Below, piece by piece: positions 26,416 to 35,179 of a stretch of 64,000 nt of DNA (positions are counted from its first letter, which is position 1; each line of letters opens with the position of its first letter). The position numbers and the translations under genes are program-made. This DNA comes from Azorhizobium caulinodans ORS 571 (lineage in GTDB: Bacteria; Pseudomonadota; Alphaproteobacteria; Rhizobiales; Xanthobacteraceae): positions 4,345,501-4,409,500 of the forward strand of contig NC_009937.1 of NCBI RefSeq assembly GCF_000010525.1, given 5' to 3'. The notes under the pieces are model-generated. The model had not been told where the DNA came from. It did not search any database and saw only the letters and a program-made list of their open reading frames with translations.

Positions 26416-27002
26416 AGCTCTGGCCCATTCCTTTCGATGTCAACACCCTCTGGCCAACGATCTAAGGTCTCGGTAAGCGGGAGTATAACGGCGGCTTTTT
26501 TCTCGATTTTGGTCGGTGGGAGATCCGGATATATATCTGGCTGAGTCGATTTTATATTTACGTTGTCGACTATTGCGCCCTTACCGTTGCGACAGAAGCG
26601 CTGAAAATGGATCCGCAGTTCATTTCGGAAGCAACCAAACGCAAATGGAACCCCGAGCGCCTTTAGCACGGGAAGCATCGCCAAAGTAGAATGACCTATA
26701 CCAAGGCCCTCAAGGTCTCTCCGCACGCCGTACAGGCCCAACTCCGCGACGGCTATCTGCTCCCCCCCCACTTTGATGAAGCGGCGGAGCACCCCCATAT
26801 GCGCCGCGACCCCGGATTCGTCATATGCGATCCCGCGCAACTCTGGACGAGCTCCGGCCCAGCTGCGCCCTCCCGCAAACGGTAAAGCGTTGAACGCACC
26901 AGTCGCGCCATAAACGCTCTTGAAGAAGTCCGATAGCTCAGCGTGGTCACCATTCGTGAGATCACTCTCCCAAGCGACGCGCCAAGTCACCTTAGATATC
27001 AT
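26412..27002 (-). CDS. nodA: NodA, Nod-factor N-acyltransferase
   Basis: 196 residues, the standard NodA length. The start ISKVTWRVAWESDLTNGDHA and the stretches GAFNALPFAGGRSWAGARPE and VAELGLYGVRRDLEGLGIGH are diagnostic. NodA transfers a fatty acyl chain to the free amine made by NodB. The frame is open for 36 codons further upstream, but the ATG at 27002 has GAGG seven bases in front and leaves about 93 bp between the nod box and the start, as in other nod operons. First gene of the 12-gene operon. Confidence 0.97.
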   Translation of the reverse strand: MISKVTWRVAWESDLTNGDHAELSDFFKSVYGATGAFNALPFAGGRSWAGARPELRGIAYDESGVAAHMGVLRRFIKVGGEQIAVAELGLYGVRRDLEGLGIGHSTLAMLPVLKALGVPFAFGCFRNELRIHFQRFCRNGKGAIVDNVNIKSTQPDIYPDLPPTKIEKKAAVILPLTETLDRWPEGVDIERNGPEL

Positions 27003-27094
27003 TCGGATACCTCGTTTATTATACTGCGTCACGCGGCTTACATGAGGCGGCGCAGTAACATTCTCTGGTGCACAGTAATTATGCACCATCATTC

Positions 27095-27141
27095 TACCGG
27101 TCAATTCCAATTACCGAATACAGCCAATCCACGTGATCGAT
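27095..27141 (-). promoter_or_regulatory. nod box of the nodA operon
   Basis: Read on the minus strand from 27141, the sequence starts ATCGATCACGTGGAT, an exact ATC-N9-GAT unit, and over the next 32 bases keeps consensus positions of the 47-bp nod box (TAT-C, AAT and ACC blocks). It lies 93 bp upstream of nodA. NodD with inducer should bind here. The DNA just beyond it is an IS30 fragment, so the promoter lies close to an insertion boundary. Confidence 0.85.
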
Positions 27142-27234
27142 GGCACAATCTTGCTGCGTGCCCCCCTTCTTCGCGCGCGTACCACGTTGCCGCTGAGGAC
27201 GCGCCAGCCCCCGCAGTCGTTGCCACGTTGGCGG

Positions 27235-27412
27235 TTTCGTTCGCGCCGCGCTGCCACGGACTCTGAGGGTCGCAGAAGTTGACGTGGACGTCAGTGTCGA
27301 TCATCAGCCGAGGATACTGGGACATCTCGACACCCTGATCTCGGGTCAGCGACCGACGCAGATCCGGCGGCAGGGTTGCGATGGCTCGGGTGATCGCGTT
27401 GCGCTCCGCCTG
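27235..27412 (-). pseudogene. IS30-family transposase catalytic fragment
   Basis: The minus-strand reading IATLPPDLRRSLTRDQGVEM followed by FCDPQSPWQRGANE is the second-Asp-to-Glu region of IS30 transposases (usual form FCDPHSPWQRGSNENTNG). Both ends are missing. It begins about 95 bp upstream of the nodA nod box. Confidence 0.7.
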
Positions 27413-27413
27413 A

Positions 27414-28468
27414 GACTGCCAGGAATTTCGTGTGCGGGGCGGTCATAGTAGACCTGAAGGAGGCTTCCGATGGCACGACGCAAGTCGCCCGGCCTTTCTG
27501 GTGCGCTTCTGGACCATCTTCTTGGCGGCGCGGGTCCCAAGACGGCCATTGACGCCAATGGCTTCTCGACGATCTGAAGAAGGCTCTGGCCGAGCGGCCC
27601 TGAACGCCGAGATGGATCATCATCTGGCGGGCGACGAAGCCGACAACAGCCGCAACGGATATGGCCGCAAGGCGGTGACGACCGAGATCGGCCGGATCGA
27701 GCTGGACATCCCGCGCGACCGGCAGGCAACCTTCGATCCGCAGCTGATCGCCAAGTACCAGCGGCGCTTCCCAGGGTTCGACGACAGGATCGCGTCCATG
27801 TATGCCCGCGGCATGAGCGCCTGCGAGATCGTCGGGCATTTGCGCGAGCTCTACGGCATCGAGGCCTCGCCTGATCTCGTCAGCGCCGTCACGGATCCCG
27901 TGCTGGAGGAGATTGCCGCCTGGCAGGCGCGGCCGCTGGAGCCGGCCTATCCCCAGGTGTTCTTCGATGCCTGTGCGTCAAGGTCCGCGACGAGGGCATC
28001 GTGCGCTCACCAAGGCTGTCCATATCGCGCTCGGCGTCCGCGCCGATGGGACCAAGGAGATCCTGGGCCTCTGGCTGGAGCAGAACGAGGGCGCTAAGTT
28101 CTGGCTGCGGGTCTGAACGAACTCAGGAACCACGGCACCGAGGACATCCTGCTGGTCGTCGTCGATGGCCTGAAGGGCTTCCCGGACGAGATACGCGCCG
28201 CGTTCCCCGAAGCGACGGTCCGGACCTGCATTGTCCATCTGCCGCGTCACAGCCTAGACTTCGTCTCCTACAAGGACCGCAAGGCCGTCGCGGCCGCGCT
28301 GAAGGCATTTATCGCGCGGTGGACGCCGCTGCCGGCGAAGTCGCGCTCGGGGCCCTCGAGGACAGCCTGTTGGGCCGCCGCTACCCGGCCATCGGCCAGA
28401 GCTGGCGACGGGCCTGGGCCGAGGTTGTCCGTTCTATGCCTTTCTGGCCGATGTCCGCCCCATCCTCT
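27414..28468 (+). pseudogene. IS256-family (mutator type) transposase, frameshifted and truncated
   Basis: Starts with the terminal sequence CAGGAATTTCGTGTGCGGGG also found in the element at 59547-60166. The ATG near 27471 is followed by frameshifted pieces: EIGRIELDIPRDRQATFDPQ and [20 protein letters not shown] in frame 3, later [20 protein letters not shown]-type readings in other frames. The third catalytic part and right end are missing from about 28468. An inactive remnant. Confidence 0.75.
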
Positions 28469-28754
28469 CAGGAGTTGGGCCCTCCGACAAATCTGGGGCG
28501 ATTCAAAGTCAAACACCTAGGCAGCATATTCAGTGCCACCGCCCACTGCAGCCCGACAGCAGGTGCTTGCGTCACTCGGCCCGCATCTCGCGCAGCACCG
28601 GTAGGCGACGATGTATTGTGAGTATTGGATCGAATGCGCTCGGAGCGGCCACGGGGATCGCAATTGTTATAAGCACCATGCAGAGCATCTTCTGTATATC
28701 GATATACTATGAGATGAGGCGAATGAGGCGAATCTGAAGGGGATGATGCCGCAG

Positions 28755-29585
28755 GCGTCGGACTCATAACGCATTGATCCAGATGCGTGTTGCGGCGAGC
28801 TTGAGGGCCGCGAGGAAATTGTCCGGGCGGCGAACGTATCGCGTGGCGAGGCCTCGCATCTGCTTGAAGCGGTTGAAGAAGCGCTCGATCTGCTTCCTCT
28901 GGCGATAGAGCCATGGGTTGAAGGGGAAGGTCCGCTTGCGGATAACACGTGGCGGCACATTGGCGAAGGCGCCGCGTTCTGCCGTCTCGGCGCGGATGGC
29001 GTCGGTGTCGTAGGCCTTGTCGGCGAGAAGGATGCTGCCGGTTGGGGCGTGAGCCAAAAGTTCGCGGCCCACAGGCGCATCGCCGGCCTGGCCGGCGGTG
29101 AGCCGGAAGTGGATCGGCCGGCCCTCAGCGTCGACCAAGGCGTGGATCTTCGTGGTCAGTCCACCCCTGGAGCGTCCCATGCAACGATCATCATCGCCCC
29201 CTTTTTGACCGCCGTGCTGGTGAACGCGAACGCAGGAGCTATCGATCATGACGATGTCCCCGTCATAGGCCGTCGAGACAGCTTCCAGCAACTTGTCCCA
29301 GACCCCCGCCGCCCGCCAGCACACGAAGCGGTTATAGAGGGTTGTGCGCGGACCATAGCGCTCTGGCACGTCCCGCCACGGCGCGCCGGTTCGAAAGCGT
29401 CAGAGGATACCGTTGATCACCCGGCGGTCGTCCACCCTCGCCACGCCCCGCACCTTGTTCGGCAGCAGCGGCGCGATGATCGCCCATTCCTCGTCCGACA
29501 GTTCGTGGCGGCGCATCTCTCTTACTCCCAGTTCGGGAGCTTGAATCACGACACGCTCACGCGCGCAAATTTATAGGGCCACTGC
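28755..29585 (-). mobile_element. IS5-family (IS427-like) element, copy B
   Basis: 831 bp, same orientation and length as copy A at 14027-14857. The flanks do not match each other (GCAG on the left, CTAA on the right), unlike the CTAG pair of copy A. That suggests one side was replaced by recombination after insertion. About 230 bp of unassigned DNA lie to its left. With copy A it brackets the nod operon. Confidence 0.85.
28764..29516 (-). pseudogene. IS5-family transposase with in-frame TGA (copy B)
   Basis: Same gene as at 14036-14788. The TGA lies at 29400-29402, codon 39, in VINGIL-stop-RFRTG. The rest of the frame, including the DDE residues, is open. Sharing of the stop by both copies means the mutation predates the duplication. 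Confidence 0.85.
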
Positions 29586-29817
29586 CTAAGGGCTATTCTG
29601 GCGCATGTGGCAGGCACGCCGGCGGCTTATTCGCCACCCACGCCCCAAGGAAGGCTACACCGCGATGGCGCGAACGCAGCAGCTCACTAAGCGCTTTTAT
29701 CGGCCTCTATTTGCGTTTTTAATGTAAAATTTCATGGGATGTTTAATTTTTATTGCATTAGTTCAAAATGAGTCACACACTTGCGACATCGCAATTTATC
29801 CTCGAAGGATCGCAAAC

Positions 29818-31038
29818 ATGCGCGATAGTGGAATCATAGAAGCAGCATCAATCGTGTCGCCATTTATTCTTCTGGCGCTAGCTTTGGTAACAACCCTAGA
29901 CGATGATTCCGGCCCTCTTGCAAGCTATGTAGTGAACAAGAGCTACGGTCAATCGTGCATTGATAGTTCTCGATCGTGTGAAATAATGACAAATCTCGGC
30001 CAAGCACTCTTTTTTGACGTAAATCTTTCAGCGAAGAGAACGCAGTCCTGTGCTACGTGCCACGATCCCGAACGTGCCTTCACCGATGCGCGCCCTGACC
30101 CGAAGCGCGGCGCCGTTTCTCTAGGTGCTGATGGGCACTCCTATGGCGCACGTAACGCTCCTAGCGTTGCCTATGCCCGCTTCAGCCCGCCCTTTCGTCG
30201 CACAATTTCTGGCGATTTCTTTGGTGGCCAGTTTTGGGATGGGCGCGCAGACACCCTCGAGGCTCAAGCCGGCGGACCCATTCTCAATCCTGTAGAGATG
30301 GGGATGGCGAGCAAAGCCAGCGTAGTGGCCCGCCTGAGGGAGAACGAGGACTATGTCGCCGCGTTCCAGGAACTGTTTGGCCCAGATATTTTTACAACTT
30401 CGGATACCGCCTTTGCCGCACTCAGAATGACGCTCGCGACGTATGAGCGCAGCGCTGAGGTGTCGCCATTCGACTCAAAATATGATCGGTTTCTTAAGGG
30501 GGAATACCAGATGACCCCACAGGAGGGGCTAGGGCGTATGCTCTTCTTCTCCGAACAGCAGACCAGTTGCAGCCATTGTCATTGGTCCGCCGTGAAAGAC
30601 TCCGTATCGGAGACCTTTTCAAATTACAGTTTTCATAACATTGGTGTGCCGCGAAACCCCCTTCTGGACAACATTGTCCCAGACCACGGCCTTCGTGACG
30701 GGAGAGGCCTTCGCGACGCACGTCAAGATGGGCGCTTCAAGGTACCGAGCCTGCGCAATGTCGCGGTCACGGCACCCTACATGCATAATGGCGCCTTCGC
30801 CAACCTACGAACCGCTGTCCTCTTCCATGATAAGTACAATTCACGAAACCAAGCAGCGCAGCTCAATCCCGAGACAGGGCAACCTTGGGGCGTACCGGAG
30901 TTGGAGGAGACTGTGTCGGCGACGGAACTACATGCTAGCCGGCCACTTGAATCGTCCGAGGTCGATGCCTTGGTGGCTTTTCTGAAAACATTGACCGATA
31001 AACGGTACGAACCCCTGCTGCCGCCGCAGCCAGGATAA
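29818..31038 (+). CDS. Di-heme cytochrome c peroxidase (CcpA/MauG family)
   Basis: 406 residues. Two heme c motifs: SCATCHD (residues 77-83) and SCSHCHW (about 250-256). Family signatures include GQALFFDVNLSAKRTQSC, PDPKRGAVSLGADGHSYGAR, GGQFWDGRADTLEAQA, and KVPSLRNVAVTAPYMHNGAF near the C-terminus. An N-terminal hydrophobic segment (IVSPFILLALALVTT) exports or anchors it in the periplasm. It reduces H2O2 with electrons from a c-type cytochrome, or acts like MauG. I start at the ATG at 29818 behind GAAGGA; an upstream in-frame ATG at 29734 lacks a ribosome site. Neighbours are IS elements. Confidence 0.9.
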   Translation: MRDSGIIEAASIVSPFILLALALVTTLDDDSGPLASYVVNKSYGQSCIDSSRSCEIMTNLGQALFFDVNLSAKRTQSCATCHDPERAFTDARPDPKRGAVSLGADGHSYGARNAPSVAYARFSPPFRRTISGDFFGGQFWDGRADTLEAQAGGPILNPVEMGMASKASVVARLRENEDYVAAFQELFGPDIFTTSDTAFAALRMTLATYERSAEVSPFDSKYDRFLKGEYQMTPQEGLGRMLFFSEQQTSCSHCHWSAVKDSVSETFSNYSFHNIGVPRNPLLDNIVPDHGLRDGRGLRDARQDGRFKVPSLRNVAVTAPYMHNGAFANLRTAVLFHDKYNSRNQAAQLNPETGQPWGVPELEETVSATELHASRPLESSEVDALVAFLKTLTDKRYEPLLPPQPG

Positions 31039-31075
31039 CGTCGCTCCCAGATTCTACGCAATTCTGAGCTTGCCC

Positions 31076-31224
31076 TTTATGCTGGCGCAAGGAGTTCGGC
31101 GGGCTGAAGAGCGACCAGGTGAAGCGGCTTCCAGGATTTGGAAAAGGAGAACGAATGGCTGCGCAAGGCGGTATCGGACCTGACGCTGGAGAAGCTGAAA
31201 GAAGCTGCGTCGGGAAACTTCTAA
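31076..31224 (+). pseudogene. IS3-family orfA fragment
   Basis: Frames give RKEFGGLKSDQVKRL, then DLEKENEWLRKAVSDLTLEK and LKEAASGNF with its stop: the C-terminal half of an IS3 orfA (IS407-like), with a frameshift. The TAA stop is the target site of the IS5-family element that follows. The orfB remainder is at 32103-32375. Confidence 0.7.
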
Positions 31225-32099
31225 GAGCCCGTTTGGAAATTCGTGATCCGGGGATTCCTCTTTGTCCGTGCTTATGATTCAAGCTGTGGATGTGGACAGC
31301 AGACCAGCGGGGCCGGATGGCCAGGATCGCCCGGAAGACGAAACGCTATCCCTCGGACCTGACGGATGAAGTATGGGACCGGATGGCGCCGTTGATGCCG
31401 GCTCCCGGACGCCGGGGGCGGCCCCGCGAGGTGGAGTTTCGGGAAGTCATCAATGCGGTGCGCTATCTGGTGCGGTCAGGCGGCGGCTGGCGGATGCTGC
31501 CGATCCATTTCGGTCACTGGCGCACCGTCTACGGCTGGTTCCGGGAACTGGCGCGCCGGTTCCTATTCCAGACCATCCACGATGTCGAACTGATTCTGGA
31601 CCGCGAGCGGGCGGGGCGTGAAGCGAGCCCGAAGGGGGCGGTGATCGACAGTCAGACAATCAAGGCGCCGCAAGCCGAAGCCAGGGGCTACGACGCCGGC
31701 AAGAAGATCATCAGGCGCAAGCGCCACATCGCGGTCGACACGACGGGCGGCTCCTGATGGTCCATCTGACGAGCGCGGACATCTCCGACAGCGCCGGCGC
31801 ACAGATGATGCTCGATGCGATCCGCAAGCGCTGGCCGTGGGTGAAGCACCTCTTCGCCGACGCCGCCTACGATCGGCTCAAGCTCATGGACAAGGCCGCC
31901 TATCTCGACTTCGTCGTCGAGATCATCCGCCGCGATGGCAAGGCTTCGAAGTCCTGCCGAGCCGCTGGGTTGTCGAGCGCAACCTTCGGCTGGATGACCC
32001 GATGGCGCCGCATCGACGTTTCAACCGCGATGATCCTCGTCGCCATGAGCGCCAATTTGGCCCGAAGAAATGCACATCCCTGAATTTCCAAACGGGCTC
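31225..32099 (+). mobile_element. IS5-family (IS1031-like) element inside an IS3 remnant
   Basis: 875 bp, bounded by inverted repeats GAGCCCGTTTGGAAATTC (left) and its complement (right). The 3-bp target repeat TAA is at 31222-31224 and 32100-32102, typical of the IS1031 group. The IS3 orfA fragment on the left and the orfB fragment on the right are the two halves of the interrupted element. Confidence 0.87.
31290..32083 (+). pseudogene. IS5-family transposase, frameshifted
   Basis: The first frame (31290-31757) has MWTADQRGRMARIA, YPSDLTDEVWDRMAPLM and the first Asp in GAVIDSQTIKAP. A shift near 31750 moves to a second frame starting MVHLTSADISDSAGAQMMLD with HLFADAAYDRLKLMDKA (second Asp). 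Near 31945-32040 the expected RRWVVERTFGWMTRWRR region is disturbed by another frame change and a deletion. Inactive. Confidence 0.8.
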
Positions 32100-32102
32100 T
32101 AA

Positions 32103-32375
32103 GCCCCGCCCGTCGCCGTCGATGCATCGCGCACGTCGTGGTCAAGCTCGGCGTATCCGAGCGGCTCGCGTGCCGGTTCTGGGCAGCATCGATCCAAGCA
32201 GCGCAAGTGCCAATGGGCCGTGCCGATGAGGCGGAGCTGACTGCCGACATCATCGAACTGACCACGCGATAAGGCCGCTATGGCTATCGGCGGATCACGG
32301 CATTGCTGCAGGCGGGCGGCTGGGCAGTGAACGTGAAGCGGCTCGAGCGGGTCTGGCGGCGGGAGGGTGTCGAAG
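32103..32375 (+). pseudogene. IS3-family orfB N-terminal fragment
   Basis: Frames give ARRRRCIAHVVVKLGVSERL, then after a shift RADEAELTADIIELTTR, a TAA in place of Tyr, and GRYGYRRITALLQAGGWAVN followed by VKRLERVWRREG: the start of an IS3 (IS407-type) integrase. Interrupted by mutations and truncated before the DDE core. Confidence 0.7.
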
Positions 32376-32560
32376 TGAGCTACTCCCCGATCCTTGGACA
32401 GGTTCGCGGGTGTTTTAAGCTACTCTGCGGGCCTGCTGATCGGTTTCGATACCGTTGAAGTAGACCACAGCGGGCGGCTGCCCGCCATGGGCGGCGGGAG
32501 GCCGCTGGTGGTTGTAAAAGGCGATCCAAGGGGACGCTCGGGCCATGACGAGACGGCATC
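32376..32560 (-). pseudogene. IS3-family orfB C-terminal fragment
   Basis: The minus strand reads AAHGGQPPAVVYFNGIETDQ followed by QARRVA and a stop, the same end as the IS3 element at 60288-62101. The right terminus GGACAGGTTCGCGGGTGTT is also shared. Only the last ~50 codons remain. Confidence 0.7.
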
Positions 32561-32714
32561 AAATGATGCAGAAAAGTTCCTGCTGCCGGTCGATCCGACT
32601 ATTGCCGCGAGCAAGATGAATGAACGGCGAGTTTCGGGCCTCTGCCAAACCCGGCCGAATGGCCGATATGGAAAGCGGACGTCGCTGAAAGGGTTGTCGA
32701 GAGGCTGCTATAGG

Positions 32715-33161
32715 TCAACTCCGTCCGCCCCTGTCGTTCTCCGTTCCTGCTAAATCCTCCTCAATCTCCCGCCGAAGCGGGGGCCCCTTCGCAAGGCGCC
32801 GGCCGAGTGCGCGGGTGTAGGCTGTATAGCGCTCGGAGACCTTGGCTCGCGCGGCCTGGGCGGCCGGTTCGGGCAAAGCGGGGGTGGTGGCGAGCCAGAA
32901 GCGGATGAAGGTGGCGAAGGCCTCGGTCGAGATGCCGAGATCCCGCTCCAGCCGGGCAAGGCGGCGATCGATCTGGCCGAGGCGCCGGGCAAGAGCGGCT
33001 TCCTGGCGCTCGGCGCTGTCGGGCGACAGGAAGGAGGCGATCGCAGCCTGGGCGATCAGGGACATGGACTGGTCGCGTTGAGCGGCGTAGTGCGCGAGCA
33101 GGTCCAAGACATCTGGCTCGAGATAGACGGAGATCTGCGCTTTCTTCGTGCGGCCTGCCAT
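32715..33161 (-). CDS. CopG/RHH-type protein next to traG
   Basis: 148 residues. The N-terminal ribbon-helix-helix (KKAQISVYLEPDVLDLLAHY) is followed by a charged helical stretch with predicted coiled-coil character (RRLGQIDRRLARLERDLGIS). Homologous genes sit next to traG in ICEs and plasmids of Rhizobiales and probably encode auxiliary relaxosome or regulatory proteins. I use the ATG at 33161; a GTG overlapping the traG stop is an alternative. Last gene of the leftward transfer block. Confidence 0.78.
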   Translation of the reverse strand: MAGRTKKAQISVYLEPDVLDLLAHYAAQRDQSMSLIAQAAIASFLSPDSAERQEAALARRLGQIDRRLARLERDLGISTEAFATFIRFWLATTPALPEPAAQAARAKVSERYTAYTRALGRRLAKGPPLRREIEEDLAGTENDRGGRS

Positions 33162-33166
33162 GGCGA

Positions 33167-35158
33167 TCACAACTCCATGCCGTCATTGGGATTGAGGCTG
33201 ACCTGACGGGCCACGCCTTGCATCAGTCCTTTCATGCGCCGGTTCCGGGCGGGGACGTCGTCCATCTCGTCGTCGCGATCCAGATCGAACTCGAACTCGT
33301 TCTCGATGGGCGCGCTTCTCTCGACCGGCTTGACGCGGCTGAGCTCGGGCTGATGCCGGTGTTCGGAGCCTGTAGGGTCATCGTCTCGACCTTCGACGGC
33401 GGCGCCCCTGCCGGCGCCGTTATGGGGCCTGGGCAACGGCAGCGCAGTCCAGTCATCGTGTTGGACGGTCAGGCCACGAGAGGGCATTGGCGGCGGCAGG
33501 AGCCGGTCCCGGAGGCGCGCGTCCTCGTAGTATCGCACCTTCTTCGCGCGGATCGGCGGGGTACCGGCGACCAGGACGATCTCGTCCGTAGGCGGTAGCT
33601 GCATGACCTCGCCGGGGGTGAGCAACGGGCGGGCGGTCTCGGAACGCGACACCATGAGGTGACCGAGCCAGGGCGAGAGCCGATGGCCGGCATAGTTCTT
33701 CATCGCCTTCATCTCGGTCGCGGTGCCGAGCGCATCGGAGACGCGCTTCGCGGTGCGCTCGTCGTTCGTGGCGAAGCTCACGCGGACATGGCAGTTGTCG
33801 AGGATGGAGTTGTTCGGGCCATATGCTTTCTCGATCTGGTTCAGCGACTGGGCGATGAGGAAGGCTTTCAGGCCATAGCCGGCCATGAAGGCGAGCGCTG
33901 ATTCAAAGAAGTCGAGCCGGCCGAGCGCGGGGAACTCGTCCAGCATGAGCAGCAGTCGGTGCCGTCCGGCCTTTGCCTGCAGGTCCTCGGTGAGGCGCCG
34001 GCCGATCTGGTTGAGGAGCAGGCGGATCAGCGGCTTGGTGCGATTGATGTCGGAGGGCGGCACCACGAGGTAGAGGGTCGACGGTCGCTTGCCGCCGATG
34101 ATGTCAGCGATGCGCCAGTCGCAGCGCCGCGTCACCTCGGCAATCACCGGATCGCGGTAGAGGCCAAGGAACGACATGGCGGTGGAGAGCACGCCCGAGC
34201 GCTCGTTGTCGGATTTGTTCAGCAGTTCGCGCGCGGCGCTGGCGATGACGGGATGTGGGCCAGCCTCACCCTGGTGTGCCGTCTTCATCATGGCGTCGAG
34301 CGTGGTCTCGATCGGCCGCTTTGGATCGGACAGGAAGGCGGCGACGCCGGCGAGCGTCTTGTCCTTTTCGGCATAGAGCACGTGGAGGATGGCGCCGACG
34401 AGCAGCGCGTGGCTGGTCTTCTCCCAGTGGTTTCGCTTTTCCAGCGAGCCTTCGGGATCTACCAGGATGTCGGCGATGTTCTGGACGTCCCGCACTTCCC
34501 ATTCGCCGCGGCGCACCTCCAGCAGCGGATTGTAGGCGGCTGACCTGGCATTGGTCGGGTCGAACAATAGCACACGGCCATGCCGGGCGCGGAAGCCGGC
34601 GGTGAGCTGCCAGTTCTCGCCCTTGATGTCATGGACGATGGCCGATCCCGGCCAGGTCAGCAGCGAGGGCACGACCAAGCCGACGCCCTTGCCGGACCGG
34701 GTCGGCGCGAAGCACAGCACGTGCTCCGGCCCGTCATGGCGCAGATAGTCTCGTTCATACCGGCCGAGGACAACGCCATCGGTGCCGAGCAGCCCGGCGG
34801 CCCGGACTTCCTCCCTCTCGGCCCAGCGCGCTGAACCATAGGTCTCGACCCGGGAGGCCTCGCGGGCCCGCCAAACCGACAGGGCGATGGCGACGGCGAT
34901 GGAGAGGAAGCCGCCAGAGGCGGCGATCAGCGCGCCGCGAAAGAACACACCCGGCGCATAGGCATCGAAAAAGTACCACCACCAGAAGAAGGCCGGCGGG
35001 TAGTAGATGGGCAGCCCGACAAGCGCGAACCACGGCGCGCCGAGCTGCGCCTGATAGCCGAGGCTCCAGGCCACATATTGTGTGGCGCCCCAGATCGCCG
35101 CCAGCACGATCAGCGGCACGGTGAGGATCTGCCCCCAGAGGATTTTCGTCGCCGACAT
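33167..35158 (-). CDS. traG: TraG/VirD4-type conjugative coupling protein
   Basis: 663 residues. Membrane helices in the first ~100 residues (ILTVPLIVLAAIWGATQYVA; ALIAASGGFLSIAVAIALSV), Walker A at about 151-160 (APTRSGKGVG) and Walker B LLMLDEFPALGRLDFFESAL. It is the ATPase linking the relaxase-DNA complex to the type IV secretion channel. It follows the relaxase gene by 21 bp in the same direction. Full length for the family. The trb mating-pair genes are not in the window. Confidence 0.96.
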   Translation of the reverse strand: MSATKILWGQILTVPLIVLAAIWGATQYVAWSLGYQAQLGAPWFALVGLPIYYPPAFFWWWYFFDAYAPGVFFRGALIAASGGFLSIAVAIALSVWRAREASRVETYGSARWAEREEVRAAGLLGTDGVVLGRYERDYLRHDGPEHVLCFAPTRSGKGVGLVVPSLLTWPGSAIVHDIKGENWQLTAGFRARHGRVLLFDPTNARSAAYNPLLEVRRGEWEVRDVQNIADILVDPEGSLEKRNHWEKTSHALLVGAILHVLYAEKDKTLAGVAAFLSDPKRPIETTLDAMMKTAHQGEAGPHPVIASAARELLNKSDNERSGVLSTAMSFLGLYRDPVIAEVTRRCDWRIADIIGGKRPSTLYLVVPPSDINRTKPLIRLLLNQIGRRLTEDLQAKAGRHRLLLMLDEFPALGRLDFFESALAFMAGYGLKAFLIAQSLNQIEKAYGPNNSILDNCHVRVSFATNDERTAKRVSDALGTATEMKAMKNYAGHRLSPWLGHLMVSRSETARPLLTPGEVMQLPPTDEIVLVAGTPPIRAKKVRYYEDARLRDRLLPPPMPSRGLTVQHDDWTALPLPRPHNGAGRGAAVEGRDDDPTGSEHRHQPELSRVKPVERSAPIENEFEFDLDRDDEMDDVPARNRRMKGLMQGVARQVSLNPNDGMEL

Positions 35159-35179
35159 GGTGATGATCCTTCTCTGCGG

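Noticed and set aside
28469-28754. Possible small gene or RNA between the IS256 remnant and IS5 copy B
   Set aside because: No frame has a ribosome site or recognisable product; a repeated GATGAGGCGAAT-like stretch near 28710 is too short to interpret.
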